A stretch of DNA of 12,281 nucleotides from JAVBUZ01 sp031554725 (GTDB lineage Bacteria; Bacillota; Clostridia; Lachnospirales; Lachnospiraceae), in NCBI GenBank assembly GCA_031554725.1, contig JAVBUZ010000174.1, forward strand, positions 1 through 12,281, given 5' to 3'. Of the stretch, positions 1 through 7,649 are shown piece after piece (position 1 is the first letter of the stretch; every line of letters starts with the position of its first letter). A program made the position numbers and the translations under genes. The notes under the pieces were generated by a model that saw only the letters and a list, made by a program, of their open reading frames with translations, searched no databases and was not told the origin of the DNA.

Positions 1-144
1 ATTGCGAAAGAAGTGGGCAATGAGATTATTATTGGATATGATGCACATAATCCTAAAGCTCTGTTAGATGAAAAGAACTATCAAAACTGCATGAATTTGG
101 CTAAATATCTGGGAATACAGCCAAATGAGGGATTTCGCATATGA
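1..144 (+). CDS. C-terminal end of a probable PHP-family phosphoesterase (histidinol-phosphatase-like), partial
   Basis: An open frame enters from the left edge and ends at the TGA at 142-144; only the last 47 residues are visible. They include the stretch GYDAHNPKALLD followed by a short helix and a LGI segment. This resembles the final metal-ligand strand of PHP-domain phosphoesterases such as HisJ-type histidinol phosphatases, where a G-S/Y-DAH-x-P motif near the C-terminus supplies Asp and His ligands. The family would hydrolyse a phosphate ester (histidinol phosphate in HisJ) in the cytoplasm. The stop overlaps the start of the downstream permease (ATGA at 141-144), so the two are probably translationally coupled. 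The family call rests on one motif. The substrate cannot be judged from this fragment, and other PHP proteins are possible. Confidence 0.6.
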   Translation: MAKEVGNEIIIGYDAHNPKALLDEKNYQNCMNLAKYLGIQPNEGFRI

Positions 145-1259
145 TGCAGAAAATAAAGTCGTTTATACAAAAAGAGGTTGTGCTATGTGTGGCAACCATA
201 TTGGCTATTATATCAATGTTCATTGTTATACCAGACAAAGGATACATAGAGTATTTTGATTTTCGAGTGTTGGCACTGCTGTTTTCATTAATGGTAGTTA
301 TGGCTGGATTTATGGACATGGGGATTTTTAGGCGGATAGCAATGAATCTCCTTAAAAAAGCACAAACATATAGACAATTAATTCTATTATTAGTGTTTAT
401 ATGTTTTTTTACGGCCATGTTTATTACCAATGATGTGGCACTGATAACCTTTGTTCCATTTACTATTATGTTATTAAATATGGCAGGGATGAAGGAAAAA
501 ATTATCTCTGTTGTTGTTTTTCAAACCATAGCAGCCAACTTGGGAAGCATGTTAACTCCTCTAGGAAACCCACAGAACCTGTATTTATACGCAGTATCAG
601 GAATGTCACTTGTTGAATTTTTAGGTGTCATGATGATGTTGACACTCGTGTCATTCGCGATGCTTTTTGCAGTTTGCATGTTGCAAAAGAATCAAAAACT
701 TGAAGGAATGCAAGAGGAAACAACCACAAATAATGAAATAAATAAAAAGGTAGTAGTCTTTTTTATGGTCTTATTTGTTGTTAGCTTACTTTCGGTACTT
801 CGCTTGCTACCATATTGTGTACCATTAATTATAGCAGTAGCGGGAACTTTTATAATTAGAAAAAGCGTACTTGCTAAAGTGGATTATTGTTTATTGCTTA
901 CTTTTGCCATGTTCTTTGTTTTTATTGGGAATATGGGAAGAATCGAAGTGGTAAAGAATTGGTTAGAACAAGTTATACAAGGAAGAGAATTACTATTTGG
1001 ATTTATTACAAGCCAAGTAATTAGCAACGTTCCAGCGGCTATCTTGCTATCTGGATTTACAGATAACTTCAAGGCTCTACTGCAAGGCGTAAATATTGGA
1101 GGCCTAGGAACACTCATAGCATCACTAGCAAGTCTTATTTCCTATAAGTTCTATGCACAGGAAGAACAGGCAAAAAAGGGTAAGTATATTGCCTACTTTA
1201 CTGGGATGAATGTGGTGTTTGCAGTGGTGCTGCTTGTGGTGGCAACCCTAATAAATTAA
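141..1259 (+). CDS. Ion-transporter superfamily permease (ArsB/NhaD/SLC13-like), anion or Na+/H+ transporter
   Basis: This 372-residue, very hydrophobic protein has about ten predicted membrane segments and belongs in the cytoplasmic membrane. Two re-entrant-loop signatures of the ion-transporter superfamily are visible. ITNDVALITFVP is at about residues 95-106, followed by ANLGSMLTPLGNPQNLYLY at about 132-150. The C-terminal half carries the matching QVISNVPAAILLSGF loop, as expected from the inverted-repeat fold of this family. Members move dicarboxylates, citrate, arsenite or Na+/H+, and the substrate cannot be read from the sequence. At 372 residues it is shorter than many 420-450-residue relatives but keeps both motif halves. 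Two adjacent ATG codons (141 and 144) are possible starts; GAGGG at 127-131 favours 141, which also gives the ATGA overlap with the upstream gene. A hairpin terminator follows at 1276-1343. Confidence 0.82.
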   Translation: MMQKIKSFIQKEVVLCVATILAIISMFIVIPDKGYIEYFDFRVLALLFSLMVVMAGFMDMGIFRRIAMNLLKKAQTYRQLILLLVFICFFTAMFITNDVALITFVPFTIMLLNMAGMKEKIISVVVFQTIAANLGSMLTPLGNPQNLYLYAVSGMSLVEFLGVMMMLTLVSFAMLFAVCMLQKNQKLEGMQEETTTNNEINKKVVVFFMVLFVVSLLSVLRLLPYCVPLIIAVAGTFIIRKSVLAKVDYCLLLTFAMFFVFIGNMGRIEVVKNWLEQVIQGRELLFGFITSQVISNVPAAILLSGFTDNFKALLQGVNIGGLGTLIASLASLISYKFYAQEEQAKKGKYIAYFTGMNVVFAVVLLVVATLIN

Positions 1260-1275
1260 GCAAGTATATGGATAA

Positions 1276-1343
1276 CAATAAAAATACTATTCCTTCGAGC
1301 AGGCGTTTTCTACACTGCTCGTAAGGTATAGTATTTTTTATTG
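1276..1343. terminator. Long hairpin terminator between convergent genes, probably bidirectional
   Basis: The outer arms are 1276-1290 (CAATAAAAATACTAT) and 1328-1343, which pair apart from one extra base. After a T-T mismatch, the inner arms 1292-1302 (CCTTCGAGCAG) and 1315-1326 pair with one bulge around a 12-nt loop (1303-1314). The A-rich left arm and T-rich right arm give a U-run in both transcription directions. It lies 16 nt beyond the permease stop and 15 nt beyond the pectinesterase stop, so it can end both convergent transcripts. Confidence 0.85.
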
Positions 1344-1358
1344 CCATATTCAATTGAT

Positions 1359-2408
1359 TTATTTACAAGGATTCCAACCATCAGGTCCACCCAAAACAAT
1401 TTCAGGCGTAAGCACCTCGGCCTCTTCCTTGGTTAACTGATGAGAGAAGTCTGCTCTTTCTTTTACTAGAGCGCCAGGACCGTAGGAATTATATTCTCCA
1501 TAATAAAAGTGACCGTGAGGCTTTTTCCAGTCATTCCAGCCAAGGGGATGGATGTGCTCTCCAAGCTCACAGGAGATAAAGACAGTCTTTGCATATTCAC
1601 GCCAAGGACGACCCAAATATACGCTTTTTGGAGGACAGTCACTTACTAGCTTGCAGTTACGGAAAACATAGCCATATTCCTCCTCGATAGGAGTGGAGGC
1701 TGCTGTGATATACCCATAAATAACTTCTTCATCGGGGCTTTCGGGTGGCTTTCTATCACCGGGCTTTTGAGAAAAAATAGTACAATTGTCAAAATATGCA
1801 ATCGCGCTACCAAAAATAAAATCCACATCGCCGCGGATAAAACAATTTTTATAAAACTGCCTTCCCATTGTGCGGGGCTTAAACTCACCAGGTCCTGTAA
1901 AACCACCAGGTGCAGCCGCGGTAGGAGGTAGTGGTGCGGTAAAAAGAGTATCCTGACTACCAAGCAAAATACAATCCTCAAAGATATTTCTATCACCATC
2001 CACATATAGGGCAAGAGCTTGTCCAACTGTGTGACCAAAACCAGCACTATTTCTAAAAGTAATATTTTTTGCTAAAAAATCATGGGTATCAATTCGCACA
2101 GAAGCGGTGCGGAAGGTACCTCTCTTTACGCCATCTGCTAAAACTTCAAAAGCACCCAAACCATAAGTTAATACAGTATTTTCAGCATCCTCACCTAAAA
2201 AAGTAACAAAAGGACGAGATACTACAACCTGCTCCTCATATACGCCAGGCGCAATGTGAACCACCACAGAAGCTAAATTATCAGGCTTATTCGGAGCTGG
2301 ATAACAAACCTCCTCCTCATAAATAGAAAGAGAAGCTAACGCTTCATTTACACTTGTAAAATTTGGAGACATACTTGGATAATTAACATAAATATCAATT
2401 GTACTCAT
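1359..2408 (-). CDS. Pectinesterase (pectin methylesterase, carbohydrate esterase family 8), cytoplasmic type
   Basis: This 349-residue enzyme should remove methyl groups from galacturonate residues of pectin or its oligomers, releasing methanol. The CE8 signatures occur in order. GQALALYVDGDRN leads to GSQDTLF with Asp153, the likely acid/base. GDVDFIFG follows with Asp196, the likely nucleophile. Then come YITAAS at about 233-238 and LGRPW at 265-269 with the substrate-binding Arg267 and Trp269. A Pro/Gly/Ala-rich insertion (about residues 157-180) separates QDT from the GRQFY strand. The N-terminus (MSTIDIYVNYPSMS) has no signal peptide or lipobox, so the enzyme is probably intracellular and acts on imported methylated oligogalacturonides. 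A purine-rich site (AAAGGG on the minus strand) precedes the ATG. It lies 71 bp downstream of the HD-GYP gene with no obvious terminator between, so readthrough is possible. No transporter or lyase for pectin is adjacent. Confidence 0.93.
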   Translation of the reverse strand: MSTIDIYVNYPSMSPNFTSVNEALASLSIYEEEVCYPAPNKPDNLASVVVHIAPGVYEEQVVVSRPFVTFLGEDAENTVLTYGLGAFEVLADGVKRGTFRTASVRIDTHDFLAKNITFRNSAGFGHTVGQALALYVDGDRNIFEDCILLGSQDTLFTAPLPPTAAAPGGFTGPGEFKPRTMGRQFYKNCFIRGDVDFIFGSAIAYFDNCTIFSQKPGDRKPPESPDEEVIYGYITAASTPIEEEYGYVFRNCKLVSDCPPKSVYLGRPWREYAKTVFISCELGEHIHPLGWNDWKKPHGHFYYGEYNSYGPGALVKERADFSHQLTKEEAEVLTPEIVLGGPDGWNPCK

Positions 2409-2442
2409 TTTTTCTGCCCTTTCTTTAAGAATGAAGCTATTA

Positions 2443-2448
2443 ATTATA
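2443..2448 (-). promoter_or_regulatory. Possible -10 element for the pectinesterase gene
   Basis: The minus strand reads TATAAT here, 34 nt upstream of the pectinesterase start. No convincing -35 hexamer lies 16-18 bp further upstream. If real, the promoter would depend on an activator; alternatively the gene is read from the HD-GYP promoter. Confidence 0.3.
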
Positions 2449-2479
2449 GATAATGAAGAACCAAATATGTTTTAATAAT

Positions 2480-3550
2480 TTAAATCAACGACGCAATATA
2501 TAATGACGGCTTCTCCACCAAATTCACATACCCATCTTCGCATTTCACCATAGGCCTGGAAAGCTTATCCTTATTAATGTAGATAATTGTACCCTCTTGT
2601 CCATTGCTCAAACGACAAGCATTTGATACATAGCCATGCACAAGGTTTTCTAAGAAGGTCATAATGTACTGAGGTTCATATTTTTGTAGCCCTTCATCTT
2701 CAAAGATTTCGATTACCTTAAATGGACACATAGGGCCGCGATAAACTCTTGAAGCTGTCATTGCATCATAAACATCAGCAATCGATACAAGCTTGGCAAA
2801 CTTATCAATGTCATTGCCAGAAAGACCTAGAGGATATCCAGAGCCGTCGCATCTTTCGTGATGCATTAGAGCAGAGTTGCAAATTTGTAACTCCATGTCC
2901 TTATCTTTTAAAAGCTGATACCCTGTAGACGGGTGTTTCTTTATAATGGAAAATTCGTCTGAAGAAAGCTTAGTAGGTTTTCCGATAATTTCTTTAGGAA
3001 CACATAATTTTCCTATGTCATGTAGCATTCCACAAATGGTAGCAATCTCGATTTCGTCCTCACTCATCTTTAACCATTTGGCTAGAACGTTGCTAATAAG
3101 AGCTACATTTAAACAATGTACGTAGGTTGAATCGTCGTATTCTCGTACATTTTGTAGCATGTCAATAACACTAGTCCCAGTGGTAGCAGCTTCCAAGACG
3201 CGAAGAGTACCTTGATACATGGGCCTTAAATCAAAAGGAACATCTTTATCAAGGACGGACTGAAACCCCTTTTCAAAGGAGTCAATGGTCGAATCATAAA
3301 CCTCTTTAAATTCTTGAAATATAGGGCTGTTTTTTAACTTCGTGTAATAGGATAACGAAAAATCTGTGGATGGTAGATGTGCCAAGGCATCTTCTACCTT
3401 TACATTATAAATTCCATGGGTTATTAGCATGGAAATAATACTATCAGTTAAAATGCCTCCTTTTGTAACAAGGAGCTGTCCGCCAAAGCTAAAAAGATTT
3501 TCGGCGGTGACCATACCAGGCATAAGCTGAGTCGTAAGTAATTTTTTCAT
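2480..3550 (-). CDS. HD-GYP domain protein, probable cyclic-di-GMP phosphodiesterase
   Basis: This is a 356-residue soluble protein with no membrane segment or signal peptide. The N-terminal part (about 1-130) starts KKLLTTQLMPGMVTAENL, a segment often seen ahead of HD-GYP domains. The catalytic domain (about 135-300) shows His145, HDIGK at 177-181, the HP pair at 206-207, HHERCDGSGYP at 230-240 and SIADVYDAMTA at about 256-266. These match the metal-binding and GYP signatures of enzymes that hydrolyse cyclic-di-GMP. A C-terminal extension (about 305-356) contains LSNGQEG and SRPMV, a small beta domain common in clostridial members. There is no receiver or PAS domain, so the input signal is unknown. 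GGAG lies 7 nt upstream of the ATG, and a consensus promoter lies at 3622-3650. The gene is divergent from secA and precedes the pectinesterase gene, but no functional link is evident. Confidence 0.92.
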   Translation of the reverse strand: MKKLLTTQLMPGMVTAENLFSFGGQLLVTKGGILTDSIISMLITHGIYNVKVEDALAHLPSTDFSLSYYTKLKNSPIFQEFKEVYDSTIDSFEKGFQSVLDKDVPFDLRPMYQGTLRVLEAATTGTSVIDMLQNVREYDDSTYVHCLNVALISNVLAKWLKMSEDEIEIATICGMLHDIGKLCVPKEIIGKPTKLSSDEFSIIKKHPSTGYQLLKDKDMELQICNSALMHHERCDGSGYPLGLSGNDIDKFAKLVSIADVYDAMTASRVYRGPMCPFKVIEIFEDEGLQKYEPQYIMTFLENLVHGYVSNACRLSNGQEGTIIYINKDKLSRPMVKCEDGYVNLVEKPSLYIASLI

Positions 3551-3621
3551 AAAAGCTCCATTCTTACAAGGTCATAAGACCCCGATTTAAGGCACCAAGA
3601 GACTACTTTAAACATATGACT

Positions 3622-3650
3622 ATTATAAGTTTTTTCTATCATGCTGTCAA
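3622..3650 (-). promoter_or_regulatory. Consensus sigma-A promoter for the HD-GYP gene
   Basis: The minus strand has a perfect TTGACA (-35, at 3645-3650), a 17-bp spacer and a perfect TATAAT (-10, at 3622-3627). This predicts a start near 3615 and a leader of about 65 nt that includes a small hairpin (GGTC-TTAT-GACC). It is the strongest promoter match in the window and suggests constitutive transcription unless the adjacent dyad (3655-3676) is an operator. Confidence 0.85.
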
Positions 3651-3654
3651 TTTT

Positions 3655-3676
3655 AACATTTTATTAACAAAATGTT
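3655..3676. repeat. Perfect 8-bp inverted repeat between divergent promoters, candidate operator
   Basis: AACATTTT (3655-3662) and AAAATGTT (3669-3676) are exact reverse complements around a 6-bp centre (ATTAAC). The dyad begins 4 bp upstream of the -35 of the HD-GYP promoter and ends 23 bp upstream of the secA -35. That is a usual position for a regulator or an AT-rich UP-type element. AT-rich sequence raises the chance of a random dyad, and no known operator is recognised. Confidence 0.45.
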
Positions 3677-3699
3677 TATATGTATGGGCGTGCTTTTAG

Positions 3700-3728
3700 T
3701 TGAATCTGAGTGCTAAATCTGTTACAAT
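3700..3728 (+). promoter_or_regulatory. Sigma-A promoter for secA-prfB
   Basis: TTGAAT (-35, at 3700-3705), a 17-bp spacer and TACAAT (-10, at 3723-3728) with an extended TGT immediately before it. This predicts a start near 3735 and a leader of about 90 nt. No other good match precedes secA. Confidence 0.75.
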
Positions 3729-3750
3729 AGGCTTTAGGTTTTTACGCAAA

Positions 3751-3812
3751 AGCTTATAAAAGCTGAACAAAAATGCGGTTCAGCAATAAAAGGAACACGC
3801 CACGCAGCGTGT
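3751..3812 (+). promoter_or_regulatory. Structured 5' leader of secA with three possible hairpins
   Basis: Three short hairpins can form. AGCTT/AAGCT (3751-3755 with 3760-3764) overlaps and competes with GCTGAAC/GTTCAGC (3762-3768 with 3778-3784). ACACGC/GCGTGT (3795-3800 with 3807-3812) ends at the base before the AGGTGG ribosome site (3813-3818). The last one could affect ribosome access. It matches no riboswitch I recognise, and no SecM-like arrest peptide is visible in the leader. Confidence 0.4.
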
Positions 3813-3825
3813 AGGTGGAAAAAGC

Positions 3826-6393
3826 ATGAAGTTAATTGATAATGTATTTGGGACACATAGCCAACGAGAATTAAAAAGAATAATGCCCTTGGTAGATAAA
3901 ATTGAATCACTAAGACCAGAAATGCAAGCACTTAGTGACGACCAACTGAAAGACAAAACTAAGGAATTTAAGAAACGTCTGGCTGGTGGAGAGACTTTGG
4001 ATGATTTGCTTCCAGAAGCATATGCAACCGTAAGAGAGGCGGCTTCTCGTGCTCTTAATATGGAGCATTACCCAGTTCAGTTAATTGGTGGAATTATTCT
4101 TCACCAAGGACGTATTGCGGAAATGAAAACAGGTGAAGGTAAAACATTAGTTTCTACATTACCTGCTTATTTAAATGCCCTAGAAGGAAAAGGTGTACAT
4201 GTTGTTACGGTCAACGACTATCTTGCTCATCGTGATGCTGAGTGGATGGGGCAGGTACATGAATTTTTAGGTCTGAAGGTGGGTATTGTATTAAACAGTA
4301 TGACACCTGAGGAAAGAAGAGATGCATATAATTGTGATATCACTTATGTAACAAACAATGAACTTGGCTTTGATTACCTAAGAGATAACATGGTGGTATA
4401 TAAAAAGCAATTGGTTCTACGTGACCTTCATTATGCGATTATCGATGAGGTTGACTCTGTTCTTGTAGACGAAGCAAGAACACCACTTATTATTTCAGGA
4501 CAAAGTGGTAAATCAACCAAGCTATACGAAATGTGTGATATTCTTGCTCGTCAGCTTAGACGTGGTGAGGACATGGCAGATTTATCGAAAATGGACGCCA
4601 TTATGGGCGTTTCCCAGGAAGAAACAGGGGACTTTATTGTTAACGAAAAGGATAAAGTAGTAAACCTAACAGCCCAGGGTATTGAAAAGGTAGAAAGATT
4701 TTTCCAAATTGAAAACTTAGCAGATCCAGAAAATTTGGAAATTCAGCATAATATTATTTTAGCACTGCGTGCACACAACCTTATGTTTAGAGATCAGGAT
4801 TATGTAGTAAAGGATGATCAGGTTCTAATCGTAGATGAATTTACAGGACGTATTATGCCAGGCCGTCGTTACTCAGACGGTTTACATCAGGCAATTGAAG
4901 CCAAAGAGCACGTAAAGGTAAAAAGAGAAAGCAAGACCTTAGCAAACGTTACATTCCAGAACTTCTTCAACTTATTTGAGAAGAAATCTGGTATGACAGG
5001 TACTGCATTAACAGAAGAGCGAGAATTCCGTGATATCTATGGAATGGACGTTATCGAAATTCCTACCAATAAACCAATTGCCAGAATTGACCATCAGGAT
5101 GCCGTTTATAAGACCAAAAAAGAAAAAATAAATGCAATTCTTGATGAAGTAGAAAAGGCATATGCAAAGAAACAGCCAGTCTTAGTAGGTACGATAACTA
5201 TTGAAGCTTCAGAAGAAATAAGTAATTTACTACGTAAACGTGGTATTCCTCATAAGGTACTTAATGCAAAATTCCATGAAATGGAAGCGGAAATTGTAGC
5301 AGATGCAGGTATTCATGGCGCAGTAACCATAGCAACCAATATGGCAGGTCGTGGTACCGATATTAAGCTTGATGAAGAAGCAAAAGCAGCAGGCGGACTT
5401 AAGATTATTGGTACAGAAAGACATGAATCTAGACGTATTGATAATCAGCTACGTGGTCGTGCAGGACGTCAAGGAGATGCAGGTGAATCTAAGTTCTATA
5501 TTTCATTACAGGATGATTTGATGCGTTTATTCGGTTCTGAAAGGCTTATTAGCATGTTCAATACCTTAGGTATTCCAGAAAATCAGGAAATTGAACACAA
5601 AACCCTTTCAAATGCCATTGAATCTGCACAGAAAAAGATTGAAAATAATAACTACGGTATTCGTAAAAACTTATTAGAATATGATAACGTTATGAGTGAA
5701 CAGCGTGAGATTATCTACGGTGAGCGTCGCCGTGTTCTTGATGGCGAAAGCATGAGAGAAGTTATCATTAAGATGATTCAGGATATTACAGAAAATGCGG
5801 TAGATATAGCAATTGGTGATGATGTTCCAACAGAAGAATGGGATTTAAATGAGCTTAATACCCTACTACTTCCTACCGTTCCTATTTTGCCTCTTAAAAC
5901 ACCAAGAATTAAAGCTAATAAGAAAAATAGCCTAAAACAGCAGCTAAAGGAAGAAGCAGTTAAGCTATACGAAAGCAAGGAAGCAGAGTTCCCAGAGCTT
6001 GAAATGATGCGTGAGCTAGAGCGCGTTATTTTACTTAAGGTAATTGACCGTAAATGGATGGATCATATCGACGATATGGACCAGCTACGTCAGGGTATTG
6101 GTTTACAGGCTTATGGACAAAGAGATCCAGTTGTAGAATATCGTATGAGCGGTTATGACATGTTCGACGATATGACACAGAATATCAAAGAAGAAACCGT
6201 TAGACTCTTATTCCATGTTCAGATTCAGCAGAAGGTTGAAAGAGAGCAGGTAGCAAAGGTTACTGGAACCAACAAGGATGATAGTGGCCCAAGAGCTCCA
6301 CAAAAAAGAGAAACAGAAAAAGTATATCCAAACGATCCATGCCCATGTGGTAGTGGAAAGAAATATAAACAGTGTTGTGGTAGAAAAGCATAA
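3826..6393 (+). CDS. secA: Protein translocase ATPase SecA
   Basis: This 855-residue ATPase drives preproteins through the SecYEG channel at the cytoplasmic face of the membrane. The start MKLIDNVFG is typical of the family. MKTGEGKT at about 100-107 is the Walker A motif, and DEVD at 207-210 the Walker B/DEAD-type box. NMAGRGTDIKLD and QLRGRAGRQGD are nucleotide-domain-2 motifs. Late helices include RKWMDHIDDMDQLRQGIGLQAYGQ of the helical scaffold. The protein ends with a SEC-C zinc site (C839, C841, C850, C851; pattern CxC-x8-CC) that binds SecB or phospholipids in relatives. Length and domain order are normal. AGGTGG at 3813-3818, 7 nt before the ATG, supports this start. It is followed 36 bp later by prfB, a conserved bacterial gene pair. 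Identification is secure. Confidence 0.98.
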   Translation: MKLIDNVFGTHSQRELKRIMPLVDKIESLRPEMQALSDDQLKDKTKEFKKRLAGGETLDDLLPEAYATVREAASRALNMEHYPVQLIGGIILHQGRIAEMKTGEGKTLVSTLPAYLNALEGKGVHVVTVNDYLAHRDAEWMGQVHEFLGLKVGIVLNSMTPEERRDAYNCDITYVTNNELGFDYLRDNMVVYKKQLVLRDLHYAIIDEVDSVLVDEARTPLIISGQSGKSTKLYEMCDILARQLRRGEDMADLSKMDAIMGVSQEETGDFIVNEKDKVVNLTAQGIEKVERFFQIENLADPENLEIQHNIILALRAHNLMFRDQDYVVKDDQVLIVDEFTGRIMPGRRYSDGLHQAIEAKEHVKVKRESKTLANVTFQNFFNLFEKKSGMTGTALTEEREFRDIYGMDVIEIPTNKPIARIDHQDAVYKTKKEKINAILDEVEKAYAKKQPVLVGTITIEASEEISNLLRKRGIPHKVLNAKFHEMEAEIVADAGIHGAVTIATNMAGRGTDIKLDEEAKAAGGLKIIGTERHESRRIDNQLRGRAGRQGDAGESKFYISLQDDLMRLFGSERLISMFNTLGIPENQEIEHKTLSNAIESAQKKIENNNYGIRKNLLEYDNVMSEQREIIYGERRRVLDGESMREVIIKMIQDITENAVDIAIGDDVPTEEWDLNELNTLLLPTVPILPLKTPRIKANKKNSLKQQLKEEAVKLYESKEAEFPELEMMRELERVILLKVIDRKWMDHIDDMDQLRQGIGLQAYGQRDPVVEYRMSGYDMFDDMTQNIKEETVRLLFHVQIQQKVEREQVAKVTGTNKDDSGPRAPQKRETEKVYPNDPCPCGSGKKYKQCCGRKA

Positions 6394-6429
6394 TTTTTAT
6401 CAAGGGCTGTATGAAAGTAGGTGACGTAA

Positions 6430-7534
6430 GTGGTTGAATTAGACCAAATGAAAGCAAAATTGCTGACATATGAAACACCATTAGCGGAAGTGAGGGATTC
6501 ACTTTGACCTAGCTAATAAGTCAAAGAGAATTGAAGAGCTAGAAATGGAAATGGAAGCCCCAGGTTTTTGGGATGATCCAGAACGCTCCAATAAACAAAT
6601 GAAAGAACTAAAGAACCTGAAAGATATTCGTCAGACCTATCAAAATCTAGAATGTCAGCAAGAGGATCTTCTTGGCCTTATTGAAATGGCATATGAAGAA
6701 AATGATGAAAGCCTTGTAGCAGATATTCAGGCAGAGTTTGATTCCTTTGTAGAGGAGTTTGAGGATATTCGTATTAGTACGCTACTTTCAGCGGAGTATG
6801 ATAGAAATAACGCTATCTTAAAGCTAAATGCTGGTGCAGGAGGTACAGAAAGCTGTGACTGGTGTGCCATGCTTTACCGTATGTATACAAGATGGGCAGA
6901 GCGCAAGGGCTTTACCATTGATGTACTTGACTATCTAGATGGTGAAGAAGCAGGAACGAAATCCGTTACCTTTCAGGTAAATGGTGTGAATGCTTATGGA
7001 TATTTAAAATCAGAAAAGGGTGTGCATAGATTGGTTCGTATTTCGCCTTTTAATGCACAAGGAAAGAGACAAACCTCCTTTGTATCCTTGGATGTTATGC
7101 CAGAAATTGATGAAGACGTGGATGTGGAAATCGATAACGATGACCTTCGTATTGATACCTACCGAAGCAGTGGCGCTGGTGGACAGCACATCAACAAAAC
7201 CTCTTCAGCTATCCGTATTACCCATATTCCTACGGGAACCGTGGTACAGTGTCAAAACGAGCGCTCTCAGTTCCAAAACAAGGACAAGGCAATGCAGATG
7301 TTAAAGGCCAAGCTGTTTTTATTACAGAAGGAAGCCAATGCAGAAAAGCTGTCTGATATTCGTGGCGAGGTAAAGGATATTGGCTGGGGAAATCAGATTC
7401 GCTCCTATGTTTTACAGCCCTATACCATGGTAAAGGATCATAGAACAAATGCAGAAAGCGGAAATGCAGATGCAGTTTTAGATGGAGCACTTGATAGCTT
7501 TATCAATGCATATTTGAAATGGATCACAGTGTGA
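6430..7534 (+). CDS. prfB: Peptide chain release factor 2 (RF2), made by programmed +1 frameshift
   Basis: RF2 ends translation at UGA and UAA codons. The gene starts at GTG 6430, with AGGTGA at 6419-6424 as ribosome site. The first 25 codons end in CTT (6502-6504) followed by in-frame TGA (6505-6507). Shifting +1 continues as GAC (6506-6508), giving the junction RDSL-DLANKSKRIEEL, which aligns with known RF2 proteins. The full product is 367 residues. It has SPF at 205-207, the stop-codon reading tripeptide specific to RF2 rather than RF1, and GGQ at 250-252, which triggers peptidyl-tRNA hydrolysis. Calling the gene from the first ATG after the shift (6545) would lose 38 residues. It is co-transcribed with secA and ends at the terminator hairpins from 7529 on. 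Confidence 0.97.
6493..6508 (+). promoter_or_regulatory. prfB autoregulatory +1 frameshift site
   Basis: The site has a Shine-Dalgarno-like AGGG (6493-6496), then the slippery CTT (6502-6504), in-frame TGA (6505-6507) and C at 6508. CTTTGAC is the classic prfB shift signal. When RF2 is scarce the ribosome pauses at TGA and slips +1, restoring RF2. The AGGG-to-CTT gap (5 nt) is slightly longer than in the E. coli site. Confidence 0.95.
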
Positions 7535-7552
7535 AAAATAAATTTTTCACAC
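7529..7552 (+). repeat. Perfect inverted repeat spanning the prfB stop codon
   Basis: GTGTGAAAAAT (7529-7539) and ATTTTTCACAC (7542-7552) are exact complements around AA, and the TGA stop lies in the left arm. In RNA the innermost pairs would open to form a loop. The T-run on the right arm makes it terminator-like, but it sits inside the coding end, so it may act as a 3' stabiliser. Confidence 0.55.
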
Positions 7553-7582
7553 GCAATTTTGTGCCTTGGGCACAAAGATTGC
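7553..7582 (+). terminator. Second hairpin downstream of prfB
   Basis: GCAATTTTGTGCC (7553-7565) pairs with GGCACAAAGATTGC (7569-7582) with one bulge around a TTG loop. It is stable but has no U-tract after it, so it is more likely an RNA-stability element than an independent terminator. Confidence 0.45.
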
Positions 7583-7605
7583 AGATGTTGGAGACTTAAT
7601 TTGGG

Positions 7606-7636
7606 CCGTCAGCTACTAGTTAGCTGGCGGTTTTTT
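7606..7636 (+). terminator. Rho-independent terminator of the secA-prfB operon
   Basis: CCGTCAGCTA (7606-7615) pairs with TAGCTGGCGG (7621-7630), with one G-U pair and a 5-nt loop. Six T residues follow at 7631-7636. This is a textbook intrinsic terminator, separating housekeeping genes from the agr-like locus. Confidence 0.92.
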
Positions 7637-7649
7637 GATGCAATTTTCA

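Noticed and set aside
1646..2047. Minus-strand open frame of 133 codons inside the pectinesterase gene
   Set aside because: It is an alternative frame of a strongly supported CE8 gene and its product has no recognisable motif.
3551..3615. Possible c-di-GMP riboswitch in the leader of the HD-GYP gene
   Set aside because: The leader is only about 65 nt with a single 4-bp hairpin, too short and lacking the conserved GEMM architecture.
6545..6547. ATG as the start of prfB
   Set aside because: The upstream GTG plus CTTTGAC frameshift site restores the conserved RF2 N-terminus and correct length.
7020..7304. Plus-strand open frame of 94 codons inside prfB
   Set aside because: It lies in another frame within the well-supported RF2 coding sequence, has no ribosome site and no motif.
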